From: Gordonibacter pamelaeae
Lineage (GTDB): Bacteria > Actinomycetota > Coriobacteriia > Coriobacteriales > Eggerthellaceae
Length of the DNA stretch: 64,000 bases
Assembly: GCF_042665095.1 (NCBI RefSeq)
Contig: NZ_JBHTBV010000004.1
Strand: one strand, 5' to 3'
The translations under genes were made by a program, and so were the position numbers. This document shows, piece after piece, positions 1-8,844 of this stretch (its first letter is position 1; every line of letters begins with the position of its first letter). Under the pieces are notes generated by a model. The model did not search any database, was not told the origin of the DNA, and worked only from the letters and a program-made list of their open reading frames with translations.

Positions 1-674
1 GGGAACAGCAGCGGGAAGCAGCTGCGCAGCAGAAGGTGCGCGCCCAGCGTGTAGATGCGCCCGGTGATGTAGAGCTCCGGCCGGCGCATGACAATGGGGT
101 ACAGCTCGGCCGCCGCCAGGATGCAGCAGGTGGACGCGAAGAACTCATGGCCCTCGGCGTACACGAAGCAGGCGTTCCAGGTGGTGTAGAGGAAGTTCCA
201 CATGGGCACGGTGTAGGAGAGGATCTCGCCGTGGCTGGAGGTGTCGTACTTCCAGAACTTGTCGCCGAACGGCATGGTGACGCACAGGATGAAGCCGGCG
301 AGCGCGTTCATCATGTTGCCCATCTGCACGTCGCGCAGCGTGGCCTCGGCGATGTTGCAGAACACGATGCCGTACAGCACCCAGCGCACCCAGCGCTTGC
401 GCATGGTCCGCCAGAACGGCGTGTCCTTCTGCTCCACGGCGGCGATGCGCCCGAGGCCGGCGAAGATGAGCGGCAGGATGACGGAGAGGTTCTTGGCCCA
501 GCGGAACCAGTCGTCCCCGGGGATGTTGGCTATCCATAGCGGAATGGTGACGAGCGACACCACCCACACCCACATCGACGTGCGGTAATGCCGTCGCATG
601 AACTCGGTGAGCAGCATGAGCAGCACGGTGTAGACAACCATCGAGATCGGCGTGACCCACACAGGCACGGTCAT
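1..674 (-). CDS. DUF5692 family membrane protein (partial, runs off the window)
   Basis: The reading frame is open from an ATG at 674 down to the window edge, so 224 residues are visible and the C-terminus is missing. The start follows a strong purine-rich ribosome binding site about 8 bases upstream. The protein is very hydrophobic with several predicted membrane helices. A central motif NIAEATLRD matches NIAEAVIRD of the divergent neighbour, and both have the Trp-rich, Asn-rich helices of DUF5692, a family of unknown function. I infer an integral membrane protein paralogous to the neighbour at 898-1860. The role is unknown. The two genes diverge from a shared 223-base region containing an inverted repeat. 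Confidence 0.8.
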   Translation of the reverse strand, partial: MTVPVWVTPISMVVYTVLLMLLTEFMRRHYRTSMWVWVVSLVTIPLWIANIPGDDWFRWAKNLSVILPLIFAGLGRIAAVEQKDTPFWRTMRKRWVRWVLYGIVFCNIAEATLRDVQMGNMMNALAGFILCVTMPFGDKFWKYDTSSHGEILSYTVPMWNFLYTTWNACFVYAEGHEFFASTCCILAAAELYPIVMRRPELYITGRIYTLGAHLLLRSCFPLLF

Positions 675-775
675 GGCGAAACCCCTTCCCCCGGTGAAGC
701 GGCAGCTGCCGTGGAACGGCATGCGATGCCGGCAACGTTGACGCCGCCAGTCTAGCATCGCCGGCCATGCCGCTT

Positions 776-804
776 CTTTCACAAACCGCCCTCCCGTGTG
801 AAAG
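776..804. promoter_or_regulatory. Inverted repeat between divergent DUF5692 genes, candidate operator
   Basis: CTTTCACA at 776-783 is the reverse complement of TGTGAAAG at 797-804, with a 13-base spacer. It lies between the two divergent DUF5692 starts. A TATACT box at 826-831 lies just downstream for the rightward gene, and a TAGACT box on the minus strand at 749-754 could serve the leftward gene. The TetR regulator encoded at 1960-2658 is a plausible but untested binder. Confidence 0.4.
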
Positions 805-897
805 ACTTCGCCTGCGAGCGCCCCGTATACTGCGGGCAAACGCGCGGTGGGCGAGGGGCTCATACGTGCACGGGCTCGCATGAAGGGGGCGATCCTC

Positions 898-1860
898 GTG
901 GGTATCCTGTACCAGGCCGAAGATCCGCTGTACTGGGCCATCTGGCTGTTCATCCTGTTCGCACTCATGGCGTTCAACGAGCTGGGGCGCGTGAAGCTGT
1001 GGGCCGGCATCGCGCTGTTCGCGGTGGTGCCGCTCGTGCTCACCGTCTTCGTGTGGCCCACCACGGCAGCGCCCGGCAACCCGTACGGCACGGGCACGTG
1101 GTTCAACTGGGTGAAGACGTACTCGGCGCTGGCGGGCTGCCTCGGCTTCATCGCGCTGCGCTTCGTGAAATGGCGCGGCGCGGACGGCCGCACGCACCAC
1201 CTCTACGAGAAGCGCTGGGCGCTCTGCTTTCCGCCGCTCATCCTGGCCATCAACATCGCCGAGGCCGTGATCCGCGACTTCCAGGTGTTCGGCTTCGGGT
1301 TGTGGCAGGGCGGCATCGTAGAGAACCTGTGGACCATCTCCGGGCCGTGGAACATCATGAACGGCATTGCCGGCATCCTGAACATCGTCACCATCTGCGG
1401 CTGGTTCGGCATCTTCATCTCGAAGGACTCCGCCCGCGACATGATCTGGCCGGACATAATCTGGGCGTGGATCATCGCCTACGACCTGTGGAACTTCGCC
1501 TACACGTACAACTGCATCTCCGACCACTCCGCGTACTGCGGCCTGGCGCTCTTGCTGGCGTGCACCATCCCCACGTTCTTCATCAAGAAGGGGGCGTGGC
1601 TGCAGCATCGCGCGCAGACGCTCGGGCTCTGGATTATGTTCGTGATGACGGTGCCGCAGTTCGCCGACGTGCTGGCGCCCATCCCCACCACGCACAATCC
1701 CGCGGCGTTCTTCGCGGTGAGCCTGCTCGCGCTCGCCTCGAACGTGGCGCTGGCCGTGTTCCAGTTCCGCCGCATCCGGCAGCGCAAGCTCAACCCGCTC
1801 ACCGACGAGCTGTACGTCGACACCAAGGCCTACCAGCGGGTCGTGGAGGAGAACAGCTAG
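898..1860 (+). CDS. DUF5692 family membrane protein
   Basis: This 320-residue hydrophobic protein has about eight or more membrane segments and charged loops. I chose the GTG at 898 because AAGGGGG sits 8 bases before it; in-frame starts at 847 and 880 lack a good ribosome binding site. The motif NIAEAVIRDFQVFG and conserved Trp/Asn residues in the second half (ISGPWNIMNGIAG, DLWNFAYTYNC) fit DUF5692. No catalytic motif is visible and the function is unknown. The leftward gene is a paralog, and a TetR gene follows 100 bases downstream in the same direction. This suggests a small regulated membrane-protein locus, perhaps for efflux or stress, but that is inference only. Confidence 0.85.
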   Translation: MGILYQAEDPLYWAIWLFILFALMAFNELGRVKLWAGIALFAVVPLVLTVFVWPTTAAPGNPYGTGTWFNWVKTYSALAGCLGFIALRFVKWRGADGRTHHLYEKRWALCFPPLILAINIAEAVIRDFQVFGFGLWQGGIVENLWTISGPWNIMNGIAGILNIVTICGWFGIFISKDSARDMIWPDIIWAWIIAYDLWNFAYTYNCISDHSAYCGLALLLACTIPTFFIKKGAWLQHRAQTLGLWIMFVMTVPQFADVLAPIPTTHNPAAFFAVSLLALASNVALAVFQFRRIRQRKLNPLTDELYVDTKAYQRVVEENS

Positions 1861-1959
1861 GCCGCGCGCATGTCCGGCGCCTCTTCCCTCCCGTATAATG
1901 GACGCGTGCAGGAGCACCCCGCGCGCGTCCATGCGCGCTTCGGAGCGAGGGGAGGGGCC

Positions 1960-2658
1960 ATGCGGCTGGGCACCAGGCAGACCAGATACGCGCCCGTGCA
2001 GCGCGAGTGCGGTCGCTCGCTCGCCGAGAGTCGGCGCCTCACGGGGCCGGCCGGCGACATCATGCTGGCGGCGCGCTCCCTGTTCGAGCGCCAGGGCGTG
2101 GCGAAGACCACGGTGAAGGACGTGGCCGCCGAGGCCGGCGTCACGCGCGAGCTGGTGTACTACTACTTCGAGAACAAGCAGGCCGTCGTGGACGCCGTAT
2201 TGGACGATTACGTGGAAGACCTGGTGGAGAGCGTCATCGTGTGGAACGAGTCGCGCCGGTTCGGTGACACGTCGGGGTCGCTGCGCGCGTGCATCGCCAC
2301 GTTCCGCCGCGCGCTCTACGACGCCGAGGGCAACCAGCGCCCCATGATAGCCGTGCTGGAGGAGCTGGGCGTGCGCGACGCATTCGACGTGCGCGCCGTG
2401 CGCGAGACGGTGGACTGCATCAACGGGAATATCGTGGCCGAGTACGCGGCGTACCATCAGGTGGAGATAGAGTTCGTGTACGAGATGTTCTGCGTGGTCA
2501 TCTTCGGCCTGGTGGGCCTCGTGAAGATCAACCCCGCCATCTCCGACGAGGCGCTCATGAAGGTGGTGGAGCAGGCGCTGCATCTGGACATGGAACCGCT
2601 CGACGCTCCCGACGAGATACGCCACCCCAACCCACCTGCGGCTACGTGCGAAGCGTGA
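1960..2658 (+). CDS. TetR/AcrR family transcriptional regulator
   Basis: This 232-residue protein has an N-terminal TetR helix-turn-helix at about residues 35-80: a first helix around IMLAARSLFERQG, then TTVKDVAAEAGVTRELVYYYF and ENKQAVVDAV. The remaining 150 residues are the variable all-helical ligand-binding domain. The ATG at 1960 follows GAGGGGAGGGG and removes 30 low-quality residues present in the longer frame. A TATAAT box lies at 1894-1899. The gene follows the DUF5692 gene and probably controls it or the divergent pair through the inverted repeat at 776-804. The ligand cannot be predicted. Confidence 0.9.
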   Translation: MRLGTRQTRYAPVQRECGRSLAESRRLTGPAGDIMLAARSLFERQGVAKTTVKDVAAEAGVTRELVYYYFENKQAVVDAVLDDYVEDLVESVIVWNESRRFGDTSGSLRACIATFRRALYDAEGNQRPMIAVLEELGVRDAFDVRAVRETVDCINGNIVAEYAAYHQVEIEFVYEMFCVVIFGLVGLVKINPAISDEALMKVVEQALHLDMEPLDAPDEIRHPNPPAATCEA

Positions 2659-2706
2659 AGATTGGCGCGCGCGTTGCCGGGGCGTGTTATAGTCGTCACC
2701 GACGCG

Positions 2707-2735
2707 TTGACTGTGGAACGCCTGGCATTTATATG
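2707..2735 (+). promoter_or_regulatory. Sigma-70-type promoter for the NlpC/P60 gene
   Basis: TTGACT at 2707-2712 and TATATG at 2730-2735 are separated by exactly 17 bases, 62 bases before the ATG at 2798. This is one of the few places in the window with both boxes well matched. Confidence 0.6.
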
Positions 2736-2797
2736 CTTTGACCTCGTATTATACCGAGCGAGGCGGCGTATCCCGGATCGCGAGGGAGGTTTGACGA

Positions 2798-3868
2798 ATG
2801 AGCGAATCCACGCGCGGCCTTGACCGCCGCACGTTTTTGACAGGCGCTGCCGCACTGGGCGCGGCCGTGCTTTTGAAGCCGGCTCTGGCGTTCGCCGAGC
2901 CCACCGCCGCCGACAAGCTGGCGGAGGCCGACGCCGTCCGCGCGCGCATCGTGGACATGCAGGCGCAGCTGGACGTGGTCACGGAGCAGTACTACAAGGC
3001 GCTCGACGAGCACGCGGCTGCCCAGCAGGCCGTTGCCGATGCCCAGGCGCGCATCGACGAGGCGACCGCGCAGATCGCCGGATTGCAGGAGAAGCTGGGC
3101 TCCCGGGCCCGCAGCATGTACCGCACCGGGCAGTCCTCGGTGCTCGACTTCATCATGGGCGCCACCACGTTCGAGGAGTTCGCCCAGAATTGGGATCTGC
3201 TGGAGAAGCTGAACGACAACGACGCCAGCTTCGTGCAGCAGACGAAGGACCTGCGCGCCGAGGTCGAAGCCGCCAAGGCAGAGCTCGAGCGCCAGGAGCA
3301 GATTGCAGCCGAGGCGGCTGCCGAGGCCCAGCGCATCAAGGAGGACGCCGAGCGCTCGGTGGCGGAGCTGCAGGCGCTGCTCGCCCAGCTGGACGCTGAG
3401 GCCCAGTCGCTGCTTGCGCAGGAGCAGGAAGCGGCACGCCAGGCCGAGATAGCCGCGGCGCGCTCGCGTTCGTACGGCTACTCGGGCACGACGTCGCCCG
3501 TTCCATCCCAGGGCTCCGTGGTGGACTACGCGCTCTCGCGCATCGGCTGCCCCTACGTATGGGGTGCGGCCGGGCCGGATGCGTTCGACTGCTCGGGCCT
3601 GGTTCGTTGGGCGTATTTGCAAGTGGGCATGTCGCTTCCGCACCAGACCGAGGCGCTGTACAACGCGGCGAAGGCTCGCCTTCCCGTTTCCCAGGCGCAG
3701 CCCGGCGACGTGCTGTGGGTGGGCTACGGCGACGGCTACAACGGCCACGTGGGCATCGCCTGCAATGCGGGCGGCACCCACTACGTGCATGCCCCCACGT
3801 TCGGCGCCCGCGTGCGCGATACCGACGGCCTTGGCTGGGCCGGCTTCACCCATGCGCTGCGGTTTTAG
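2798..3868 (+). CDS. Secreted NlpC/P60 peptidoglycan hydrolase with coiled-coil region
   Basis: This 356-residue exported wall hydrolase cleaves peptide stems of peptidoglycan (D-gamma-glutamyl-diamino acid endopeptidase type). Residues 8-33 form a Tat-like signal: Arg10-Arg11, TFL, a hydrophobic stretch, then ALAFA. Residues 38-215 are long Ala/Glu/Gln-rich helices, a predicted coiled coil similar to the regulatory N-termini of RipA or PcsB-type hydrolases. Residues about 240-356 are the NlpC/P60 domain. The catalytic Cys265 lies in DAFDCSGLVRWAY, His317 in NGHVGIA, and a third polar residue is His331 in YVHAPTF. The gene stands alone, with its own promoter and a strong terminator downstream. 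Confidence 0.92.
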   Translation: MSESTRGLDRRTFLTGAAALGAAVLLKPALAFAEPTAADKLAEADAVRARIVDMQAQLDVVTEQYYKALDEHAAAQQAVADAQARIDEATAQIAGLQEKLGSRARSMYRTGQSSVLDFIMGATTFEEFAQNWDLLEKLNDNDASFVQQTKDLRAEVEAAKAELERQEQIAAEAAAEAQRIKEDAERSVAELQALLAQLDAEAQSLLAQEQEAARQAEIAAARSRSYGYSGTTSPVPSQGSVVDYALSRIGCPYVWGAAGPDAFDCSGLVRWAYLQVGMSLPHQTEALYNAAKARLPVSQAQPGDVLWVGYGDGYNGHVGIACNAGGTHYVHAPTFGARVRDTDGLGWAGFTHALRF

Positions 3869-3903
3869 GCCGCCGCTCGGCCCGGTTCGCTTTTCGCATT
3901 GCC

Positions 3904-3933
3904 CGCACCCGCGCCGCTCCCGGCGCGGGTGCG
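3904..3933 (+). terminator. Intrinsic-type hairpin after the NlpC/P60 gene
   Basis: A perfect 12-bp stem (CGCACCCGCGCC with its complement) encloses a 6-base loop. It lies 36 bases after the stop codon. There is no long T tract; the bases after it read CTATTATAGG, which may also serve as a -10 box for the next gene. Confidence 0.7.
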
Positions 3934-3988
3934 CTATTATAGGATGTGCGCCCTCGGAGGCGCACGATGATATACCGAAGGAGCTTTC

Positions 3989-4549
3989 ATGACTACGCTG
4001 TTCGTGAACGCCTGCATGCGCGGAGAGGACTCGCGCACGCTCGCACTGTGCCGTGAATACCTGCAGGACAAAGAAGAGGTCGTCGAAGTCGACTTGGCCA
4101 CGCTCGGCCTCAAGCCGTTCGACGCCCAGATGGTGGCCTACCGTACCGAGAAGCAGAAGGCGAAGGCATGGGACGATCCCATCTTCGACCTGTCGCACCA
4201 GTTCGCCGAGGCCGATGAGGTCGTCATCGGCGCGCCGTACTGGGACCTGTCGTTCCCGGCGGCGCTCAAGGTGTATATGGAGCATGTGAGCGTGTGCGAC
4301 ATCGCGTTCCACTACACCGAGGACGCGCGGTGCGAGGGCATCTGCAAGGCGGACCGCCTCACCTATATCGCGTCGTGCGGCGGGTTCGTGGAGGGCGCGA
4401 ACTTCGGCTACGAGTACTTCTGCGGCATCGCCAAGATGTTCGGCATTCCCGAGACGCGGTTCGTGGCCGCCGAGGGGCTGGATATCGTGGGTATCGATGT
4501 GGAGGCCCAGATGGACAAGGCCCGAGCCCAGATAGCCGCGCTCGACTAG
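3989..4549 (+). CDS. NAD(P)H-dependent oxidoreductase, flavodoxin-like fold
   Basis: This 186-residue protein is of the Flavodoxin_2 type (FMN-dependent NADH-quinone or azo reductase family). The N-terminus MTTLFVNACMRGEDSRT matches the phosphate-binding first strand and loop. DEVVIGAPYWDLSFPAALKVY is the conserved FMN-binding strand (Ala-Pro-Tyr/Met-Trp) seen in azoreductases, and YIASCGGF is the third flavin-contact loop. It would be cytosolic and reduce quinones, azo dyes or nitro compounds; the true substrate is unknown. The start follows AAGGAG. The broken HD-GYP gene begins one base after its stop, so the two were probably co-transcribed. Confidence 0.85.
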   Translation: MTTLFVNACMRGEDSRTLALCREYLQDKEEVVEVDLATLGLKPFDAQMVAYRTEKQKAKAWDDPIFDLSHQFAEADEVVIGAPYWDLSFPAALKVYMEHVSVCDIAFHYTEDARCEGICKADRLTYIASCGGFVEGANFGYEYFCGIAKMFGIPETRFVAAEGLDIVGIDVEAQMDKARAQIAALD

Positions 4550-4550
4550 C

Positions 4551-5921
4551 ATGTCGTCGGCCGCCCATGACGCCGAGGGCCTCGTGGCCCTTGCACCTCC
4601 GCGCCTCGACCATCCGGTCCGGTTGTCCGACTACCTGGGTGCAGCCGGCGCGACCGTGATGATCCAGCGGGCGCTCAACTGCGTGGATTCCCGGTTGGTG
4701 GATCACGGCCTGCGGGTGGGCGCGATCATGGACGCCATGCTCGAGGCGGCGGGGTGGGAGCCGGCAAGGCGCCGCGACGCGTGCCTCATGGCGCTCATGC
4801 ACGACATCGGCGCCTATTGCACCGAGGAGATCGATCGGCTCGTGGAGTTCGAGTCATGCGACGTGTGGGAGCATTCGTTCTACGGCTACCTTTTCTTCAA
4901 GGAGCTCTCGCCGTTGGCCGGCTATGCCGAGGTCGTGCTCTACCACCATATGCCCTATCGCCTGTTCACCGACCAAGATCCGGCGGTGCGTTTCCTCGCG
5001 CAGGTGCTGCAGGTGGCCGACCGCGTGGACATGCTGTTGCTGGAGCGTCCCCGGGCAAGCACCGAGGAGGTGGCGCATGCGCTGGGGAGCGCTCCTGCGG
5101 GCCAGTTCTCGTTCGAGGCGACGGCCCTGTTCCAGGAAGCGGAGCGGCGCGCAGGCCTGCTCGGGCAGCTGCGCGGCGGTTTCGATGCGGGGGATGCGCT
5201 GCGCAAGGTGTCGGCTGCGGCCGATCCTGATGCCGCTGCGGCCTTCCTCGACATGCTCGTGCATGTCATCGACTTTCGCAGCCGCCACACCGTCACCCAT
5301 ACGGTGACCACGGCCTGGACGGCCTACGAGATAGCCCGCCGCCTGATAGCCGACGAAGCCGAGAGGGGCCGTGTGTACTGCGCCGCGCTGCTGCATGACG
5401 TGGGCAAGATCGGCATCCCGCTCGGCATTTTGGAGAAGCCGGGACGCCTCGATGCCCGCGAGATGGCCGTCATGCGCACGCATGTGACCTTGACCGAGTC
5501 GATCCTGGCCGGTTGCGTGCCCAATGACATCGCCGCTGCGGCGGCCCGACATCACGAGAAGCTCGACGGCTCGGGCTAGCCGCGCGGCCTCGCGGCTGTC
5601 GAGCTGAAGATGGCGGACCGCATCATCGCAGTGGCCGACATCGTGAGCGCGCTGGTGGGCACCCGCAGCTACAAGGAGGCGTTCCCGAAAGAGCGGGTGC
5701 TGGAGGTGCTGGCCGACCAGCGCGACCGCGGGTTGATCGACGGTTCGTGCGTGGCGGTGATGGTGCGCGATTACGACGAGGTCATGGCCGTGGTGCAGCG
5801 CGCATGCCTTCCCGTCGCGGCGTTGCACGAGCGCGTGCAGCAGGAATACCGCTGGCTTTTGGACCAGCTGGCGCGCCATGAGGCGGAGCCTTTGACGGAG
5901 CCGGCCGCGCCGGTCGGCTGA
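4551..5921 (+). pseudogene. HD-GYP type signalling phosphodiesterase interrupted by an in-frame TAG
   Basis: Read through, this frame encodes 456 residues with two HD-like modules. The first has MHDIGAYCTEE (about residue 82). The second has LLHDVGKIGIP followed by the metal-ligand histidines HVTLTE and HHEKLDGSG. HD-GYP proteins hydrolyse cyclic di-nucleotides. The codon after GSG, where family members have the Tyr of the GYP motif, is TAG at 5577-5579, and the same frame then continues PRGL, MADRIIAVADIVSALVGTR and so on to 5921. One substitution (TAC to TAG) explains it. The N-terminal part ends at residue 342 and lacks the last helices, so it is probably inactive unless the stop is suppressed. 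It follows the flavodoxin-fold gene by one base. Confidence 0.85.
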
Positions 5922-5986
5922 ACGGCGGGTACCGTGCGCCGCTCCAGGCCGATAATGACGGCCAGATGAAGGGGAGGAACAGGATC

Positions 5987-6544
5987 ATGAAACGTTTGCT
6001 CATGGTGGTGGACTACCAGAACGACTTTGTGGACGGGGCCTTGGGTTTTCCCGGTGCCGAGAAGCTGGAGAAGCCCATCGCCGACAAGATCGCCGCGTAC
6101 CGCGAGGCGGGCGACGAGGTGGCGTTCACCTTCGACACGCACCGGCGCGACTACCTTGACACGCAGGAGGGGAAGAACCTCCCCGTAGCGCATTGCGTGG
6201 AGGGCACGCCCGGCCACGACCTGTACGGCCAGGTGGCGGACTGCCTGCGCGACTCCGACACCGTGTTCTGCAAGCCGGCGTTCGGCTCGGCCGCGTTCTT
6301 CGAGCGCTGCCGCCAGTCGCAGCGTGCTGCCGACGCGGTGGGCAAGCTGCCGTTCGCGAGCATAGAGATCGTGGGCCTGGTGTCCAACATCTGCATCATC
6401 TCGAACGCCGTGCTGGCGAAGACCGCCTGCCCCGAGGTGCCCGTCATCGTGGACGCCGCCTGCACGGCCTCGTTCGACCCCGACCTTCACGAGAAGGCCC
6501 TCGACGTCATGGAAGGCCTCCAGATACAGGTGATCAACCGCTAG
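5987..6544 (+). CDS. Cysteine hydrolase, isochorismatase/nicotinamidase family
   Basis: This 185-residue cytosolic hydrolase has the family triad: Asp in LMVVDYQNDF near the N-terminus, Lys in VFCKPAFGS, and Cys in GLVSNICIISN with the preceding helix. A metal-site pattern FTFDTHRRDYLD, followed by HCVEGTPGHDL, is like that of nicotinamidases (PncA group), so conversion of nicotinamide to nicotinate is a reasonable guess, but other amidase substrates are possible. The ATG at 5987 follows GGGGAGGA by 8 bases; an upstream ATG at 5966 overlaps that site. The gene has its own short leader after the broken HD-GYP gene. Confidence 0.85.
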   Translation: MKRLLMVVDYQNDFVDGALGFPGAEKLEKPIADKIAAYREAGDEVAFTFDTHRRDYLDTQEGKNLPVAHCVEGTPGHDLYGQVADCLRDSDTVFCKPAFGSAAFFERCRQSQRAADAVGKLPFASIEIVGLVSNICIISNAVLAKTACPEVPVIVDAACTASFDPDLHEKALDVMEGLQIQVINR

Positions 6545-6644
6545 CAGCGCACCGTGGCGCGCCCTTGCGCCTGTGGCGTTGCGCGCGTATATTCTGCCTA
6601 GACGGGGGGATAGCGTGCCGGTGGACGACGTGCGAGGGGGAGCC

Positions 6645-8798
6645 ATGGAGACGAAGTACACGACCTGCGTGTTCTGCGACGGGGGCTGTCGGGTCAAGGC
6701 CGAGGTCGACGGGGATCGGCTGCGCGTGCTGCCGGCTGATCCGGCATTCCCGGCCATCTGCCCGAAGGCGGGCATGGTGGATGCGTACCGCCTGCATCCC
6801 GACCGCGTGACCGTGCCGCTGAAGAACGTGGGCGAACGCGGCGAGCCGCAGTGGCAGGAGATGTCCTGGGACCAGGCGCTCGACGAGATAGCCGCGCGGC
6901 TGCGGGCGGTGGCGGACGCTTACGGCCCGGAGGCCGTGGCGTTCGCCGAGATGCCGCTCAACATGGGCTTCGGCGGCATCACCCGCCGCCTGATGAACTG
7001 CCTGGGCACTCCCAACTACACGGCGCCGGTGGCGCTGTGCATGGGCAACACCGCCCAGGTGCACCGGGCGGTGTACGGCTGGTTCGCCGGGGCGGACTGG
7101 GAGCGGACCGACTGCATCGTCTACTTCGGGCAGGACCGCGACCGCGAGCGCTGGCCCGGCGAGTACCTGGCTCTGAACGCAGCGCTCGAGCGCGGGGCGG
7201 TGCTCATCGAGGTCGACCCCCGCGAGACGGCCACGGCGAAGCGCGCGCACTACCACCTGCGCATCCGCTACGGCACCGATGCGGCGCTCGCGCTCGGGTG
7301 GATCAACGTCGTCATCGGGGAGGGGCTCTACGACCGCGCCTTCGTGGAGGGTTCGTGCACGGGCTTCGACGAGCTGGCCGCTCGGGCGGCGGAGTACCCT
7401 CCCGAGCGCGTGGCCGCCCTCTGCGGCATCGACGCCGAGCTCGTGCGCGAGACGGCGCGCGTGTACGCGCGGGCGCAGGCGGCCATCATCCCCTGGGGCG
7501 TGGTGGGCGACATGCAGCGCAACTCCACGTCGCTATTGCAGGCGCAGTGCATCCTGCGCGCCCTCTGCGGCTTCGTGAACAAGAGCGAGTCGGTGTGCGG
7601 GCCGGCGCTCGGAGGCGTGGGCAACGCCGAGCTGGCCGCGTTCGAGCTGCTGCCATCCGAGAAGCGCGCCCTCCAGCTGGGGCGCGGCGCCCATCCGCTG
7701 CTCACGTTCGCGGCCTCGGACCTCTACCGTCAGGCCAACGAGCGCGAAGGCGTGCCCTACGAGCCCGACCTGCTGGCCGAGTCGTGCGCCTGCGATCCGG
7801 CATCGCTGTTCGCCGCCATGCGCGGCGAGGGCCCCTACCCCGTGAAGGCCTTCTTCTCCGTGGCGAACAACACGGTGATGAGCTATGCGAACCAGCAGGG
7901 CATCGTCGACGCGCTCATGAACCAGGACCTCGTGGTGGCCTTCGAGCATTGGCTCACGCCCACGGCGCAGCTGGCCGACTACGTGCTGCCGGACGATATG
8001 TGGGCCGAGCGCGACGTGTTGGGGTCGCCGTTCGACGTGGGGCCGGCCTTCTCGACGGGGCAGGCGTTCCGCAGGCCGGCGGGCCAGTGCAAGAGCTGGT
8101 ACTACGTGGTGAAGGGCCTGGCCGACCGCCTGGGCTTTGCGGAACGGTTCCCTTGGGCGAACGAGCACGAGCTGTACGATTGGCGGCTGGCGCCGCTCGG
8201 CCTCACGTGGGAGGACGCGTGCGCGCGGGCGCCGGAGCCCCTCCTACGCGAGCTGGCTGCGCCGGGACGGTTCGTCACGCCTTCGGGCAAGGTGGAGCTG
8301 GCCAGCTCCGTGCTGGCCGAGCTGGGCTTCGACCCGCTGCCCTCCTACGAGGAGCCGTCCGATCCCGGCTGCGAGGCCGCGCCGGAGGGAGCGTACCCTT
8401 ACGTGGCGTTCGCGGGCTTCCGCGAGCGGAAGTCGTACAACACGAACCTGCACCAGATGCCCGAGCTGCGCGCGCAGGAGCCGGAGCCGCGGTTCTTCGT
8501 CAACCCGGCCGATGCGGCGGCCGAGGGCATAGGCGAGGGCGCCTGGTGCGTGGTGGAGACGGCGTACGGGCAGGTGGAGCTGTTGTCCCACCTGGATGAG
8601 GCGCAGCCTGAGGGCACGCTGCGCGTGCCGCACGGCTGGTGGAAGCCCGAAACGGCCCCGGGCGTCGCGGCCGGCTTGAGCGGCGCCTGCCTCCACAACG
8701 ACGGCATGCTGTTCCCCGATGCGGATTGGAACCTCGATCCCGCCCAGGGCGTTCCGAACCTGCGCGGCGGCATCCATGCCCGCGTGAGGGCGAAGTAG
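6645..8798 (+). CDS. Cytoplasmic molybdopterin-dependent oxidoreductase (DMSO reductase superfamily)
   Basis: This 717-residue enzyme binds bis-MGD and one [4Fe-4S] cluster. The cluster ligands are Cys8, Cys11, Cys15 and Cys39 (CX2CX3CX23C). ALCMGNTAQVHRAVYG near residue 130 aligns with the LCHxPTV segment of formate-dehydrogenase-like enzymes, so Cys132 is the likely Mo/W ligand. A C-terminal MGD-binding domain starts near 560 (TPSGKVEL, then FRERKSYNTNLHQ). There is no Tat signal and no adjacent FeS or membrane subunit, so it acts alone in the cytoplasm. The substrate cannot be assigned. The ATG at 6645 follows GAGGGGGAG and excludes 24 non-homologous upstream residues. The stop codon lies inside a convergent terminator. 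Confidence 0.88.
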   Translation: METKYTTCVFCDGGCRVKAEVDGDRLRVLPADPAFPAICPKAGMVDAYRLHPDRVTVPLKNVGERGEPQWQEMSWDQALDEIAARLRAVADAYGPEAVAFAEMPLNMGFGGITRRLMNCLGTPNYTAPVALCMGNTAQVHRAVYGWFAGADWERTDCIVYFGQDRDRERWPGEYLALNAALERGAVLIEVDPRETATAKRAHYHLRIRYGTDAALALGWINVVIGEGLYDRAFVEGSCTGFDELAARAAEYPPERVAALCGIDAELVRETARVYARAQAAIIPWGVVGDMQRNSTSLLQAQCILRALCGFVNKSESVCGPALGGVGNAELAAFELLPSEKRALQLGRGAHPLLTFAASDLYRQANEREGVPYEPDLLAESCACDPASLFAAMRGEGPYPVKAFFSVANNTVMSYANQQGIVDALMNQDLVVAFEHWLTPTAQLADYVLPDDMWAERDVLGSPFDVGPAFSTGQAFRRPAGQCKSWYYVVKGLADRLGFAERFPWANEHELYDWRLAPLGLTWEDACARAPEPLLRELAAPGRFVTPSGKVELASSVLAELGFDPLPSYEEPSDPGCEAAPEGAYPYVAFAGFRERKSYNTNLHQMPELRAQEPEPRFFVNPADAAAEGIGEGAWCVVETAYGQVELLSHLDEAQPEGTLRVPHGWWKPETAPGVAAGLSGACLHNDGMLFPDADWNLDPAQGVPNLRGGIHARVRAK

Positions 8799-8826
8799 CG
8801 GGCGGGCGTCGCTCGCTACTTCGCCC
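8788..8826. terminator. Bidirectional hairpin between molybdoenzyme and Nudix genes
   Basis: A 13-bp perfect stem (GGGCGAAGTAGCG with its complement) surrounds a 13-base loop. It contains the stop codon of the rightward molybdoenzyme gene and lies 19 bases beyond the stop of the leftward Nudix gene. Confidence 0.6.
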
Positions 8827-8844
8827 CAGCTGCTCGCGCGCCCC

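Noticed and set aside
145..2625. An 826-codon open frame on the minus strand across the DUF5692 and TetR genes
   Set aside because: It is the antisense shadow expected in GC-rich DNA: His/Arg/Ala-rich composition, no homology, and it covers clearly real genes on the other strand.
6545..6644. Upstream extension of the molybdoenzyme to 6573
   Set aside because: The 24 extra residues are not homologous, and the ATG at 6645 has the GAGGGGGAG ribosome binding site right before the FeS motif.
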